A DNA stretch of 64,000 bases from Vibrio profundi (lineage in GTDB: Bacteria > Pseudomonadota > Gammaproteobacteria > Enterobacterales > Vibrionaceae), in contig NZ_RZIS01000001.1 of assembly GCF_005281835.1 (NCBI RefSeq), positions 62,001 through 126,000 on the forward strand, in the 5' to 3' direction. The position numbers and the translations under genes were made by a program. The notes beneath the pieces are model-generated. The model searched no databases, was not told where the DNA came from, and saw only the letters and a program-made list of their open reading frames with translations. Below are positions 48,090 to 56,852 of the stretch, one piece after another. Each line of letters starts with the position of its first letter. The first letter of the stretch is position 1.

Positions 48090-50405
48090 ATGGCAGTATC
48101 TCGTTGGCTTACTAGCTGTGCAAGCGTCTTAGGGCTTGTGGTCAGTGTGAATGCTTTTGCAACCACAACTTCACTAGATTCCAAGGAAGAAAAAGAACGT
48201 CCTAAAGTGGCGGTCGTTCTAGCGGGCGGTGGTGCAAAAGGTGCCGCGCATATTGGTGTTTTGAAAGCCTTGGAAGAGATGCAAATTCCAGTCGACTACA
48301 TCACGGGTACCAGCATGGGCGCTTATGTCGGTGGCTTATACGCGACGGGGATGAGTGCCGACGAAATAGAAAGCTTCATCTATTCGATTAATTGGAATGA
48401 CGGTTATCGAGATCGTGTAAACCGCAGCCAACGCCGGGTCCGCGACAAAGAATATGAAGACCGTTTTCAACTCACGACCGATCTGGGTTTACGCTGGGGG
48501 GAAATACGAGCTCCAAAAGGTGTGGTTCAAGGCCAGAATATGCTGCGTATCCTTCGTGAAACCACTGGTAACCTCACACCATTAAAATCATTCGATGAAT
48601 TAGCGATACCTTATCGCTCTGTCGCAACAGATATTATTGAGCTTGAAGAAGTCATTATTGATAGCGGCCAGTTAGTGGATGCAATGATGGCAAGCATGTC
48701 GGTGCCCGGAGCGCTGCCGCCTTATGAGCATGATGGCCGAATGCTAGTGGATGGTGGCGTCACCAATAATATGCCAGTAGATGTGGCAAGAGCCATGGGC
48801 GCAGATATTGTTATCGCAGTCGATATTAGTACCGATTACAAAAATGAAGATGACTTTACGACTTTTCTCACCGTTGCTGATCAGTTGTCTAACTACCTAG
48901 TGCGCCGCAGCACTCAAAAACAAGCCAAAACACTGACCGAAGAAGACATTTTTCTACGCCCAGATGTCGGGCAAATGGAAACCACTGAATTCGATAAAAT
49001 GCCGAGTGCCTACTTGGCTGGCTACACCATCGCCAATCAACTTGCAGAAGAGCTGTCGGAACTGTCATTGTCTAACGCGGACTACCAGCATTATATCGAC
49101 GATAAACAAGAAGCTCGTAAACGCTTGAAGCATGGTGACCAAACCGTGATTGACGAAATTGTGGTGAATAACAATACCCATTACTCTGATAAGTTGTTGG
49201 AAAATCGCTTAAATCTAGAGTCTGGGAAGATCCTCAAAACCAGCGAATTGGAATCGAAAGTTCAAGACTTATACGCTTTAGACCGATTTGAGTTGATCAC
49301 TTATGAGTTTACGGAATTCGAAGGTGAAGATCAGTTAGTGGTGGATGTTAATGAAAAATCATGGGGGCCGAACTACCTCAACTTTCGTTTTTACTTAGAA
49401 GATGATTTTTCGACTGACAGCCAATATTCGTTAGGAATGTCAGCCAACTTTACTGATATCAACTCTCATGGTGCCGAGTTAAGAACCAATTTGGAAATGG
49501 GGACAGACAAACGCATTGAAGCAGAATTGTTCTCGCCGTTTTTCTCTAGCCAAAAACTATTTACTTCGGCGTCGATCATCTACAGCAATCAAAAACGGAA
49601 TCTACCTGCCACTTTTGATGATATTGAAGAACCATCACTAGAGGTGACCAAAGACTATGTACCCATGACATACATTGAGTACATCGGTGAGTGGGCGCTG
49701 GGCTATCAGCCAACCCTTTGGCAAGAGTTTAAGTTTGGTGCTCGCTACACCGATGGCGAAGCAGAAGTGTCTTCATTGCCATCGTTTGGCAATATCGCAT
49801 ATACCCGTTTAGGTGGTTTTGCGAGTTACCGCTTAGATACATTAGATAATTTCAGTTTGCCGACAGAAGGTTACTTTATCGACTTGGAATATGTGGTGTC
49901 TCATGATGACTTTGAAGCCGATGTCACTGAGGCAACTGCAGATGCGGACAGCGACACGGTGTATGAGTTGTCGGCAAACTTCATGGCGGCACAAAGTTAT
50001 AAAAGACATACTTTAGTCGCAAAATTGGACTATGGCATTGTAGAAAGCAAAAATTCTGCGTTTCCGATCGATCCTAAAGAGTTAGGTGGCTTTCTTAACT
50101 TGTCAGGGATTCCGAGAAACAGTTTGATTGGCCAAAACTTAGCGTACAGCAGTTTAGTGTATCGATATAAATGGTTCGATAACGATTTTGGTTTGTTTGA
50201 ATCGCCATTTTATATAGGGGCTTCACTAGAGCACGGTGGGGTTTGGTCAGATAACGATTTGAAACTTCATGAGGCACCAATGTATACCGCTGGATCAATT
50301 TTTGCGGGTGTCGACTCTCCGATTGGGCCTATCATTTTGGCCTACGGTAAGACCGAAGATAACTTTGATTCTGTGTACTTAATCGTTGGTACATCTTACA
50401 AATAA
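48090..50405 (+). CDS. Patatin-like phospholipase with POTRA and outer-membrane beta-barrel (type Vd/PlpD-like)
   Basis: 771 residues: a Sec signal (cut near residue 25, NAFA|TTTS), then a patatin domain with oxyanion loop GGGAKGAA (46-53), nucleophile Ser75 in GTSMGA and Asp221 in DGGVTNN, the full catalytic dyad. After about residue 345 comes a POTRA-like segment (IDEIVVNNNTHYSDKLLENRLNL), and the last 350 residues form a BamA-type 16-strand-like barrel ending in a polar/aromatic strand (YLIVGTSYK). This is the architecture of P. aeruginosa PlpD. It may cleave phospholipids at or outside the outer membrane. 38 bp after mrcB. Confidence 0.9.
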   Translation: MAVSRWLTSCASVLGLVVSVNAFATTTSLDSKEEKERPKVAVVLAGGGAKGAAHIGVLKALEEMQIPVDYITGTSMGAYVGGLYATGMSADEIESFIYSINWNDGYRDRVNRSQRRVRDKEYEDRFQLTTDLGLRWGEIRAPKGVVQGQNMLRILRETTGNLTPLKSFDELAIPYRSVATDIIELEEVIIDSGQLVDAMMASMSVPGALPPYEHDGRMLVDGGVTNNMPVDVARAMGADIVIAVDISTDYKNEDDFTTFLTVADQLSNYLVRRSTQKQAKTLTEEDIFLRPDVGQMETTEFDKMPSAYLAGYTIANQLAEELSELSLSNADYQHYIDDKQEARKRLKHGDQTVIDEIVVNNNTHYSDKLLENRLNLESGKILKTSELESKVQDLYALDRFELITYEFTEFEGEDQLVVDVNEKSWGPNYLNFRFYLEDDFSTDSQYSLGMSANFTDINSHGAELRTNLEMGTDKRIEAELFSPFFSSQKLFTSASIIYSNQKRNLPATFDDIEEPSLEVTKDYVPMTYIEYIGEWALGYQPTLWQEFKFGARYTDGEAEVSSLPSFGNIAYTRLGGFASYRLDTLDNFSLPTEGYFIDLEYVVSHDDFEADVTEATADADSDTVYELSANFMAAQSYKRHTLVAKLDYGIVESKNSAFPIDPKELGGFLNLSGIPRNSLIGQNLAYSSLVYRYKWFDNDFGLFESPFYIGASLEHGGVWSDNDLKLHEAPMYTAGSIFAGVDSPIGPIILAYGKTEDNFDSVYLIVGTSYK

Positions 50406-50514
50406 TCAGCAGTTTGGTAGCAAATCGAACGAATAAATAGCTAAAAATGTTAGAACTTTAGTCTTAAGTTGCTATGTTGGTCAAAATGATAAGATTTTAA
50501 TTTATCGTTAAATT

Positions 50515-50523
50515 TGCTATCCT
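50515..50523 (+). promoter_or_regulatory. Candidate extended -10 promoter of acnB
   Basis: TGC-TATCCT, an extended -10 element with a poor -35 (TTTTAA 17 bases upstream). A start near 50530 would give a 145-base leader that can fold TTGGCcTCTC (50536-50545) with GAGAGCCAA (50590-50598) and then presents a mini-ORF before the acnB start. Confidence 0.35.
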
Positions 50524-50658
50524 GCGTCCCACAGTTTGGCCTCTCTGGCGCTGCTCATCAATCAACGTTGAATGACTAAAATGGCAAAGGAGAGCCAAGT
50601 TTCCAAGGATGTTCACTCCAATCTGTTTAATAATATTTATAACGATGGAGGAACCGCA

Positions 50659-50682
50659 ATGAGAGGAAAAAGTCGTGCTTGA
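50659..50682 (+). CDS. Seven-codon mini-ORF overlapping the acnB start
   Basis: ATG, six further codons (peptide MRGKSRA) and TGA. It has a strong GGAGG seven bases upstream (50647-50651), a better ribosome binding site than acnB's own (AGAGGA). Its stop at 50680-50682 lies five bases inside acnB in another frame, so ribosomes ending here could restart at the acnB GTG. Whether it is translated is unknown. Confidence 0.45.
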   Translation: MRGKSRA

Positions 50683-53263
50683 AGCCTACCGTAAACACGT
50701 CGAAGAGCGTGCTGCCGAAGGAGTAGTTCCTAAACCACTAGACGCCGAGCAGGTAGCTGGCCTAGTTGAACTTCTAAAGAACCCACCTCAAGGTGAAGAA
50801 GAGTTTATTCTTGACCTACTAGAAAATCGTATCCCGCCAGGTGTTGATGAAGCTGCTTATGTAAAAGCGGGCTTCCTTACTGCCATCACTAAGAATGAAG
50901 TTGAATCACCATTAGTTAGCCGTGCGAAAGCAGCTGAGCTTCTAGGCACAATGCAAGGTGGTTACAACATCGAGTCGCTAGTTTCTTTACTAGAAGATGC
51001 AGAGCTTGCACCTATCGCTGTTAAAGCGCTATCTCACACTCTACTGATGTTTGATGCATTCTACGATGTAGAAGAAAAAGCAAAAGCTGGTAATGCGTCT
51101 GCACAACAAGTACTTCAATCTTGGGCTGATGCTGATTGGTTTACATCAAAAGATAAAGTAGCGGAAAAGATTACCGTTAAAGTATTTAAAGTCACTGGTG
51201 AAACAAACACCGATGACCTATCTCCAGCTCCTGATGCGTGGTCACGTCCAGATATCCCAGTGCATGCTAAAGCAATGCTTAAAATGGAACGTGAGGGTAT
51301 TAACCCAGATCAACCAGGTAGCGTTGGTCCAATCAAGCAAATTGAAGAGCTACAAAAAGACGGCATTCCACTAGCGTACGTTGGTGACGTAGTGGGTACA
51401 GGTTCTTCACGTAAGTCTGCAACTAACTCTGTGCTTTGGTTTATGGGCGAAGATATCCCATACGTACCAAACAAGCGTACAGGTGGTGTTTGTTTAGGTG
51501 GCAAAATCGCTCCAATCTTCTACAACACAATGGAAGATTCAGGTGCGCTACCAATTGAGCTAGACGTTCAAGAAATGAACATGGGCGATATTATTGATAT
51601 CTACCCATACGAAGGCGTTGTGCATAAAAACGGCGCTGAAATTTCAAGTTTTGAGCTGAGCAAAGTACTGCTTGATGAAGTTCGTGCTGGTGGTCGTATT
51701 CCACTTATTATCGGTCGTGGTCTAACTAGCCGTGCTCGTACTTCTCTTGGCTTAGAAGAAACTGATTTGTTCGCTAAACCGATTGACCCTTCTGCTTCAG
51801 ATAAAGGCTATACGTTAGCTCAGAAGATGGTTGGTAAAGCTTGTGGCGTTGAAGGTGTACGTGCTGGTCAGTACTGTGAACCTAAAATGACAACTGTAGG
51901 TTCTCAAGATACTACGGGTCCAATGACACGTGATGAGCTTAAAGACCTTGCGTGTCTAGGCTTCTCTGCAGACCTTGTGATGCAGTCTTTCTGTCACACG
52001 TCGGCTTACCCTAAACCAGTTGATGTAAACACGCACCACACGCTACCTGATTTCATCATGAACCGTGCCGGTGTTTCACTGCGCCCAGGCGACGGTGTTA
52101 TCCACTCATGGCTAAACCGTATGCTTCTTCCTGATACTGTTGGTACAGGTGGTGACTCGCATACTCGTTTCCCTCTAGGTATTTCATTCCCTGCAGGTTC
52201 TGGTCTAGTCGCGTTTGCTGCGGCAACAGGCGTTATGCCTCTTGATATGCCTGAATCAATCTTGGTTCGCTTTAAAGGTGAAATGCAACCGGGTATCACG
52301 CTACGTGACCTAGTACACGCAATTCCTCTATACGGTATCAAGCAAGGTCTTCTGACTGTTGAAAAAGCAGGTAAGATCAACGAGTTCTCTGGTCGCGTAC
52401 TAGAAATCGAAGGTGTTGAGCATCTATCTGTAGAGCAAGCATTTGAGCTTTCTGATGCATCGGCTGAACGTTCGGCTGCTGGTTGTACGGTTAAGCTTTC
52501 TCAAGAGTCTATCGAAGAGTACCTAAACTCGAACATCACTATGCTTAAATGGATGATCGCGGAAGGTTACGGCGATGTACGTACTATTGAGCGCCGTATT
52601 ACTGCGATGCAAGAGTGGCTAGCTAACCCAGAGCTACTTTCTGCGGATGCAGACGCTGAATACGCACACGTTATCGAGATTGATCTTGCTGACATCACTG
52701 AGCCAGTATTATGTGCTCCGAATGACCCTGATGATGCTCGTCTACTGTCTGACGTTCAAGGTACTGAAATCCAAGAAGTGTTCATCGGTTCTTGTATGAC
52801 GAACATTGGTCACTTCCGTGCTGCAGGTAAAATGCTTGAAGAGTTCAACGGCTCTCTAAGCACTCGCTTGTGGGTTGCTCCACCAACGAAGATGGATAAA
52901 GACCAGCTAACGGAAGAAGGCTACTACGGTATCTTTGGCCGCGCTGGAGTGCGTATCGAAACTCCTGGCTGTTCACTATGTATGGGTAACCAAGCGCGTG
53001 TTGCTGACAAAGCTACAGTAATGTCTACATCGACGCGTAATTTCCCTAACCGTCTAGGTACTGGCGCGGATGTATATCTAGCGTCTGCTGAGTTATCAGC
53101 GGTAGGTGCAATCTTAGGTCGTATCCCAACGAAAGAAGAATACCTAGAGTATGCTCAGAAGATCGATGCGACGGCAGCGGATACGTACCGTTACCTGAAC
53201 TTCCATAAGATGGGTCAGTACACAGAGAAAGCAGATACTGTGATCTTTCAAGAACCTGCATAA
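50675..53263 (+). CDS. acnB: Bifunctional aconitate hydratase 2 / 2-methylisocitrate dehydratase
   Basis: An 862-residue protein starting at GTG 50675 ([16 protein letters not shown], as in AcnB) with AGAGGA upstream. It has HEAT-like N-terminal domain, swivel domain with [16 protein letters not shown], and catalytic domain with Fe-S cluster cysteines in [12 protein letters not shown] and [11 protein letters not shown]. It isomerises citrate to isocitrate and works in the methylcitrate cycle. When iron is low the apo-form can bind mRNA. Its leader holds a mini-ORF. Confidence 0.98.
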   Translation: MLEAYRKHVEERAAEGVVPKPLDAEQVAGLVELLKNPPQGEEEFILDLLENRIPPGVDEAAYVKAGFLTAITKNEVESPLVSRAKAAELLGTMQGGYNIESLVSLLEDAELAPIAVKALSHTLLMFDAFYDVEEKAKAGNASAQQVLQSWADADWFTSKDKVAEKITVKVFKVTGETNTDDLSPAPDAWSRPDIPVHAKAMLKMEREGINPDQPGSVGPIKQIEELQKDGIPLAYVGDVVGTGSSRKSATNSVLWFMGEDIPYVPNKRTGGVCLGGKIAPIFYNTMEDSGALPIELDVQEMNMGDIIDIYPYEGVVHKNGAEISSFELSKVLLDEVRAGGRIPLIIGRGLTSRARTSLGLEETDLFAKPIDPSASDKGYTLAQKMVGKACGVEGVRAGQYCEPKMTTVGSQDTTGPMTRDELKDLACLGFSADLVMQSFCHTSAYPKPVDVNTHHTLPDFIMNRAGVSLRPGDGVIHSWLNRMLLPDTVGTGGDSHTRFPLGISFPAGSGLVAFAAATGVMPLDMPESILVRFKGEMQPGITLRDLVHAIPLYGIKQGLLTVEKAGKINEFSGRVLEIEGVEHLSVEQAFELSDASAERSAAGCTVKLSQESIEEYLNSNITMLKWMIAEGYGDVRTIERRITAMQEWLANPELLSADADAEYAHVIEIDLADITEPVLCAPNDPDDARLLSDVQGTEIQEVFIGSCMTNIGHFRAAGKMLEEFNGSLSTRLWVAPPTKMDKDQLTEEGYYGIFGRAGVRIETPGCSLCMGNQARVADKATVMSTSTRNFPNRLGTGADVYLASAELSAVGAILGRIPTKEEYLEYAQKIDATAADTYRYLNFHKMGQYTEKADTVIFQEPA

Positions 53264-53302
53264 AGCGTATTAGCGCAACATCAGCGTTCTTAACGTAATA
53301 GA

Positions 53303-53335
53303 AGGCCACTGGATTATATTCAGTGGCTTTTTCTT
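53303..53335 (+). terminator. Terminator of acnB
   Basis: GCCACTG, a nine-base loop, CAGTGGC, then TTTTTCTTTT. Confidence 0.88.
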
Positions 53336-53409
53336 TTGTAAAAGCTAAAGAAAATTGTCTCCGGAACTTTTATACTTCCGGCAGTTTTTCTTGAGATAGC
53401 AGCATTACT

Positions 53410-53778
53410 ATGGAATTTGAATTCACTAGAAACACATTAATGGGTGAATACTACGTTAAGTGCAGTATGGGTCACGAGATCATTGGGCGGTGGCTTCAAG
53501 AAGAAATCGGTAAAGACCGAAATAAGATAGAACAGGTGATCGCGTTAATCGAGCAATCACGATCAAATATGAGTAAAGAGTATTCCTTGTTAGGAAAAGA
53601 AATTAGTTTATCGATCAATGCTGATGAAGTAACGGTTCAAGAGAACGTACTTGGGCATGACATGGAAATGGAAGAAGGCAGCGAGTTCGACTTTTACAAT
53701 TGTGAAAGTACGGCTGATTGCGGCATCGATGATTTTGAGTTGTTAATGGAGCAATGGATGGATTTCCTTGGATTATAA
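53410..53778 (+). CDS. yacL: UPF0231 family protein YacL
   Basis: A 122-residue acidic protein (MEFEFTRNTLMGEYYVKCSMGHEIIG) of the UPF0231/YacL family, close in length to E. coli YacL (120), which also follows acnB. Its function is unknown. It has no signal peptide, so is cytoplasmic. 146 bp and a terminator separate it from acnB, so it likely has its own promoter. Confidence 0.9.
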   Translation: MEFEFTRNTLMGEYYVKCSMGHEIIGRWLQEEIGKDRNKIEQVIALIEQSRSNMSKEYSLLGKEISLSINADEVTVQENVLGHDMEMEEGSEFDFYNCESTADCGIDDFELLMEQWMDFLGL

Positions 53779-53844
53779 GTAGGATCATTTTAATGATTCC
53801 CGATCTTGGGGCATTAACTTAGCGTCGCTTTAAATTAGTGAAAA

Positions 53845-53874
53845 GGCCGCACCATACTGGTGCGGTCTTTTTGT
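53845..53874 (+). terminator. Terminator of yacL
   Basis: CCGCACCA, a TAC loop, TGGTGCGG, then TCTTTTTGTTT. The stem contains the NtrC-type palindrome listed separately. Confidence 0.85.
53849..53863. promoter_or_regulatory. NtrC-type enhancer site for glnK-amtB
   Basis: GCACCA-TAC-TGGTGC matches the NtrC (NR-I) palindrome GCACCA-N3-TGGTGC known from E. coli glnA. Its centre is about 107 bases before the predicted sigma-54 start of glnK, a normal enhancer distance. Confidence 0.7.
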
Positions 53875-53936
53875 TTATATGGTCCAATATTTTTATTATT
53901 TATTACATATCAATGATTTAAGTGTTTGGCACGCTA

Positions 53937-53952
53937 CTTGATTGTAATGTAA
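53937..53952 (+). promoter_or_regulatory. Sigma-54 promoter of glnK-amtB
   Basis: TGGCACG-CTAC-TTGAT fits the -24/-12 consensus apart from A instead of C in the -12 dinucleotide. A start near 53963 is 29 bases before the glnK ATG. Confidence 0.75.
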
Positions 53953-54330
<378 letters not shown>

Positions 54331-54356
54331 GAATTAATGGATTAGGAGATATGAAT

Positions 54357-55586
54357 ATGGAACTTTCAGCAACAGTAACGGAATTACGTTACGCACTAGA
54401 CACTTTTTTCTTCCTCATTTCAGGTGCGTTAGTAATGTGGATGGCAGCTGGTTTTGCCATGCTTGAAGCTGGGCTTGTACGCTCAAAGAATACAACAGAG
54501 ATTTTAACTAAGAACATCTGCCTTTATGCTATCGCTTGTACTATGTATCTGATTGTTGGCTATAACATCATGTATGTCGACAACGGTGAAGGCGGTTGGT
54601 TGCCATCTTTTGGTACATTAATTGGTACACAAGGAGAGGGGGCCGATCACTCTTTAGAATCGGACTTTTTCTTCCAAGTAGTATTCGTAGCGACAGCAAT
54701 GTCAGTGGTTTCTGGTGCTGTGGCTGAACGAATGAAATTATGGTCGTTCTTAATCTTCTCGATGGTGTTAACAGCGTTTATTTACCCAATGGAAGGCTAC
54801 TGGACATGGGGCGGCGGTTTCCTTTCTGAAGCAGGCTTCAGTGACTTTGCTGGCTCGGGTATCGTTCATATGGCGGGTGCAGCAGCAGCACTTGCAGGTG
54901 TTCTACTGTTGGGGGCACGTAAAGGTAAATATGGCAAAAATGGTGAGATCTACCCTATTCCTGGTTCGAACATGCCATTAGCAACCTTAGGTACATTTAT
55001 TCTGTGGTTTGGTTGGTTTGGCTTTAACGGTGGCTCTCAGTTGATGGTTTCTGACTTTGAAAACGCAACAGCGGTTGGTCAAATCTTCTTGAATACAAAC
55101 GCAGCAGCGGCTGCTGGTGCAATTGCAGCACTATTTGTGTGTAAAACAACTTGGGGTAAAGCTGATTTAACTATGGTGTTAAACGGTGCGTTGGCTGGCC
55201 TAGTTGCTATCACAGCAGACCCTCTTTCTCCGTCTCCACTGTACGCAGTTTCAATCGGTGCGGTCGCAGGTGCTCTTGTTGTGTTCAGCATTATCGGTCT
55301 TGATAAAATCAAGATTGACGATCCAGTCGGTGCTATCTCAGTGCACGGCGTATGTGGCTTCTTTGGCTTGATGGTTGTACCACTAAGCAACGGTGATGCA
55401 ACATTTGGCGCGCAGCTATTAGGTGCCGCTGTCATCTTTGCTTGGGTGTTCGGAGCGAGCCTAGTGGTATGGGCGGTATTGAAAGCGACTATGGGTATCC
55501 GTGTTAGTGAAGATGAAGAGCTTGAGGGGATGGATATGCACGATTGTGGTGTAGGTGCGTACCCAGAGTTTGTGACTGTAAAGTAA
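54357..55586 (+). CDS. amtB: Ammonium transporter
   Basis: A 409-residue Amt-family channel with eleven hydrophobic segments. The conserved DFAGSGIVHMAGAAAALAG and the twin-His region ISVHGVCGFFG are visible. ATGs exist at 54351 and 54357. AGGAG at 54344-54348 is spaced properly (8 bases) only for the second. It takes up ammonium across the inner membrane and is gated by GlnK. Terminator follows. Confidence 0.97.
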   Translation: MELSATVTELRYALDTFFFLISGALVMWMAAGFAMLEAGLVRSKNTTEILTKNICLYAIACTMYLIVGYNIMYVDNGEGGWLPSFGTLIGTQGEGADHSLESDFFFQVVFVATAMSVVSGAVAERMKLWSFLIFSMVLTAFIYPMEGYWTWGGGFLSEAGFSDFAGSGIVHMAGAAAALAGVLLLGARKGKYGKNGEIYPIPGSNMPLATLGTFILWFGWFGFNGGSQLMVSDFENATAVGQIFLNTNAAAAAGAIAALFVCKTTWGKADLTMVLNGALAGLVAITADPLSPSPLYAVSIGAVAGALVVFSIIGLDKIKIDDPVGAISVHGVCGFFGLMVVPLSNGDATFGAQLLGAAVIFAWVFGASLVVWAVLKATMGIRVSEDEELEGMDMHDCGVGAYPEFVTVK

Positions 55587-55623
55587 TAGTGTGAAGTAAT
55601 AAACATTTACAAAATATACACTT

Positions 55624-55653
55624 AAAAACCTGCCAACAAAGGCAGGTTTTTTT
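55624..55653 (+). terminator. Terminator of glnK-amtB
   Basis: AAAAACCTGCC, a six-base loop, GGCAGGTTTTTTT. Confidence 0.94.
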
Positions 55654-55700
55654 GTCTATGATCATTGTAATTACCTTATTGATGAATATAATAACGCAAC

Positions 55701-55715
55701 TGATAGACATTATCA
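55701..55715. promoter_or_regulatory. Fur box of the iron importer operon
   Basis: TGATAGA-C-ATTATCA matches the 7-1-7 Fur core TGATAAT-N-ATTATCA at 13 of 15 positions. It lies 24 bases before the fbpA ATG, where bound Fe-Fur would block transcription. Confidence 0.7.
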
Positions 55716-55738
55716 TTTCGATATAAAGGACTTTACCA

Positions 55739-56752
55739 ATGAAAAAACTGCTAACTCTTTCAGCAATTGCTTGTAGTGCAATCGCACCATCAGCGATGGC
55801 TGCAGAAGAAGTAAACGTATACTCTTACCGCCAACCATTCCTAGTTGAACCGATGTTCAAAGAGTTCACTAAAGAAACTGGCATTAAAGTAAACGTTAAG
55901 TTTGCTAAAAAGGGTCTAGCAGAGAAGTTAGCTCAGGAAGGTGAGTACAGCCCAGCTGACGTTATCCTAACTGTAGATATCAGCCGTCTTGCTGAACTAA
56001 CTAGCAAAGATTTAGTTCAAGCTGTAAACAGCGACGTAATTGAAGCAAACGTTCCTGCTCAATACCAGGACACTGACAACGAGTGGTTTGCACTAACAAC
56101 TCGTACTCGTTCTGTTTACTCTTCACGTGACCGTGTTGGTAAGCTAGGTGAAGACTTCACTTACGCTGATCTAGCTAAGCCAGAATTCAAAGGTAAAATC
56201 TGTACTCGTAGCGGTAAGCACCCTTACAACGTTTCTCTAGTTTCTTCTATGATTGCTCACGAAGGTGAAGCAGCGACTAAAGAATGGTTAGAAGGCGTTA
56301 AATCTAACCTAGCTCGTAAGCCTCAAGGTAACGACCGGGCTCAAGTTAAAGCTATCAAAGAAGGTCTATGTGACGTATCTCTAGGTAATAGCTACTACCT
56401 AGGTAAGATGGTTAACGATGAGAAACAAAAAGCTTGGGCTGATTCTGTTTACATCAACTTCCCTAACCAGAAGACTGAAGGTACTCACGTAAACATCTCT
56501 GGTATGGCGATGGCTAAATACGCTCCAAACCAAGATAATGCAGTTAAGCTTATGGAATTCCTTACGGGTGATGTAGCACAAAGCATGTACGCTGAAGTGA
56601 ACTATGAGTACCCAGTAAAAGCAGGCGTTAAGCGTTCTGACCTAGTTGCTTCTTGGGGTGATTTCAAATCAGATAAAGTTTCTCTAGATGAAATTGCAGA
56701 GCACCACGCTGCGGCAATTAAGCTTCTAGATGAAGTGAAATTTGACCTTTAA
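55739..56752 (+). CDS. fbpA: Fe(III) ABC transporter periplasmic binding protein
   Basis: A 337-residue protein with a Sec signal cut after AMA (residue 21), then EEVNVYSYRQPFLVEP. It belongs to the FbpA/FutA/IdiA class of ferric-ion binding proteins, with tyrosines such as those in SLGNSYYLGKM that fit the usual tyrosine iron site. It captures free Fe3+ in the periplasm for FbpBC. A Fur box lies just upstream. High codon bias fits high expression under iron limitation. Confidence 0.94.
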   Translation: MKKLLTLSAIACSAIAPSAMAAEEVNVYSYRQPFLVEPMFKEFTKETGIKVNVKFAKKGLAEKLAQEGEYSPADVILTVDISRLAELTSKDLVQAVNSDVIEANVPAQYQDTDNEWFALTTRTRSVYSSRDRVGKLGEDFTYADLAKPEFKGKICTRSGKHPYNVSLVSSMIAHEGEAATKEWLEGVKSNLARKPQGNDRAQVKAIKEGLCDVSLGNSYYLGKMVNDEKQKAWADSVYINFPNQKTEGTHVNISGMAMAKYAPNQDNAVKLMEFLTGDVAQSMYAEVNYEYPVKAGVKRSDLVASWGDFKSDKVSLDEIAEHHAAAIKLLDEVKFDL

Positions 56753-56759
56753 TAGAAAC

Positions 56760-56788
56760 TAGGGGTATAACTGTACCCCTATTTTTTT
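56760..56788 (+). terminator. Internal terminator between fbpA and fbpB
   Basis: TAGGGGTA, a six-base loop, TACCCCTA, then a T-run. It sits between the binding protein and the permease, so it probably cuts permease expression relative to fbpA. Confidence 0.88.
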
Positions 56789-56852
56789 AAAGGGATATGA
56801 GATGTATTTGCAGACGCATTTATATTTCATACAGCCTTGTTGTAATTAGGCT

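Noticed and set aside
50488..50506. GATAA-N9-TTATC palindrome upstream of acnB, considered as Fur box
   Set aside because: The inner bases fit the Fur core poorly and the site is AT-rich enough to occur by chance.
55079..55606. Long open frame antisense to amtB (175 codons)
   Set aside because: Fully inside a conserved transmembrane gene in the opposite frame, with composition expected from its complement.
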